6,531 nt of DNA, taken from NCBI GenBank assembly GCA_030043395.1, contig JASHXW010000049.1, positions 1 to 6,531 of the forward strand. The letters are read 5' to 3'. Of the stretch, positions 6,012-6,531 are shown one piece after another (position 1 is the stretch's first letter; each line of letters begins with the position of its first letter). The position numbers and the translations under genes were made by a program. A model generated the notes under the pieces. The model did no database searches, was not told the DNA's origin, and worked only from the letters and a program-made list of their open reading frames with translations. This stretch comes from Streptosporangiaceae bacterium. Its GTDB lineage: Bacteria > Actinomycetota > Actinomycetes > Streptosporangiales > Streptosporangiaceae.

Positions 6012-6040
6012 GCGGCTGATCAATCCACCTCACCAGCCGC
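6012..6040. repeat. 7-bp inverted repeat upstream of pgsA
   Basis: GCGGCTG (6012-6018) and CAGCCGC (6034-6040) form a perfect inverted repeat with a 15-base spacer that contains TGATCA. It straddles the position of the -35 region for the candidate pgsA promoter and lies in the shared region with the divergent EF-G-like gene, so it could be a regulator binding site. No known operator family is recognised. Confidence 0.35.
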
Positions 6041-6147
6041 TCGGGAGTCACGGCCGATCCGAACACATGGGACGCCGATTACGGCAGGGGGCTTGTGGTG
6101 ACGGACCGGTGGGTAAAGGCTGGCAGCAGCAGCACCAACATGAACGC

Positions 6148-6154
6148 AAGGAGG
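6148..6154 (+). promoter_or_regulatory. Strong ribosome binding site of the EF-G-like gene
   Basis: AAGGAGG is a perfect Shine-Dalgarno sequence, 7 bases before the ATG at 6162. It fixes the start of the gene and is the strongest translation signal in the window. No convincing promoter is visible upstream; TTGTGG (6093-6098) and TAAAGG (6114-6119) are a poor pair with a 15-base spacer. Confidence 0.85.
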
Positions 6155-6161
6155 CGTTGGC

Positions 6162-6531
6162 ATGGCGGAGAAGGCAACACCGGGCGCCGCGGGCAGGGCA
6201 CCTTCGGTCGGCCAGGCCGAGAACGTACGCAACGTTGTGCTGGTCGGCCACTCCGGGGCAGGAAAGACGACTCTCGTCGAGGCGCTCCTGGTAGCGACCG
6301 GGACTATCCAGCGGGCCGGCCGCGTCGAGGACGGCAGCACGGTCAGCGACTTCGACGACGTCGAGATCCGCCAGCAGCGCTCGGTCAACCTGACCCTCGC
6401 ACCGTTCATGTACGGGGACATCAAGGTCAACCTGCTCGACACGCCTGGCTACGCCGACTTCATCGGGGACCTGCGCGCCGGCCTGCGGGCAGCCGACGCC
6501 GCGCTGTTCACTGTCTCGGCCGCCGACGGCG
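6162..6531 (+). CDS. EF-G-like translational GTPase (EF-G2 type), N-terminal part, cut by right edge
   Basis: About 123 residues of the G domain of an elongation-factor-G-like GTPase are present. After a 20-residue polar leader, the P loop GHSGAGKTT spans 29-37 (consensus GxxxxGKT). The switch I region has RQQRSVNLTLAP (70-81) where canonical EF-G has a RGITI-type motif. The G3 motif is DTPGYADF (93-100), with tyrosine Y97 in place of the histidine of DTPGH that positions the catalytic water in EF-G and EF-Tu. This pattern is that of the EF-G2/EF-G-like group common in actinobacteria, not the main fusA gene of the str operon. Members are usually about 700 residues; the rest is outside the window. 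The group's role is not well established; GTP binding is expected, and a part in translocation or ribosome recycling is possible. Divergent from the PIM operon. Confidence 0.9.
   Translation, partial: MAEKATPGAAGRAPSVGQAENVRNVVLVGHSGAGKTTLVEALLVATGTIQRAGRVEDGSTVSDFDDVEIRQQRSVNLTLAPFMYGDIKVNLLDTPGYADFIGDLRAGLRAADAALFTVSAADG

Noticed and set aside
6093..6119. TTGTGG and TAAAGG as a promoter for the EF-G-like gene
   Set aside because: The spacer is only 15 bases and both hexamers match consensus poorly; not enough to annotate.
6020..6442. Minus-strand open frame covering the EF-G-like start and the promoter region
   Set aside because: It overlaps a gene with a perfect ribosome binding site and clear GTPase motifs; no coding signature is seen.

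Overview
The window comes from a high-GC Gram-positive bacterium (Actinomycetota). The evidence is the strongly G/C-biased third codon positions, frequent GTG starts (dnaG, the HAD gene, pdxS and pimA all appear to use GTG), and above all a gene cluster for phosphatidylinositol (PI) and phosphatidylinositol-mannoside (PIM) synthesis, a lipid pathway typical of actinobacteria. I cannot fix the genus from sequence alone. The window looks like ordinary chromosomal core DNA. I see no mobile elements, RNA genes or CRISPR, and all genes appear intact apart from the two cut by the window edges.

Left part (1-1343): the 5' end of dnaG (primase, minus strand, cut by the left edge) is divergent from a HAD-superfamily phosphatase gene (582-1313, plus strand). 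The 115-bp gap between them holds a 12-bp perfect palindrome and a -10-like hexamer placed so that the HAD mRNA could be leaderless. The HAD gene converges on pdxS over 30 bp, with a symmetric stem-loop that could end transcription from both sides.

Middle and right part (1344-5993, all minus strand): read in the direction of transcription the order is pgsA (phosphatidylinositol-phosphate synthase), patA (PIM acyltransferase), pimA (PI mannosyltransferase), a LemA-like membrane protein, then pdxS (PLP synthase). pgsA to the LemA-like gene is almost certainly one operon: the gaps are 38 bp, a 4-bp GTGA overlap and 11 bp. It makes PI phosphate and then turns PI into acylated mannosides on the inner face of the membrane. 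pdxS follows after 111 bp with its own strong ribosome binding site. Its protein carries a low-complexity N-terminal extension of about 39 residues before the normal PdxS start, and no pdxT lies next to it.

Far right (5994-6531): a 168-bp divergent promoter region, then the start of a gene for an EF-G-like translational GTPase (EF-G2 type), cut by the right edge. Its G2 and G3 motifs depart from canonical EF-G, and the DTPGH histidine is a tyrosine.

No clearly new biological system is visible. The points most worth a second look are the tandem hairpins between pgsA and patA (the pgsA stop codon forms the loop of one), the probable leaderless start of the HAD gene, the PdxS extension, the diverged EF-G-like switch motifs, and the break in the usual gene order beside pdxS.
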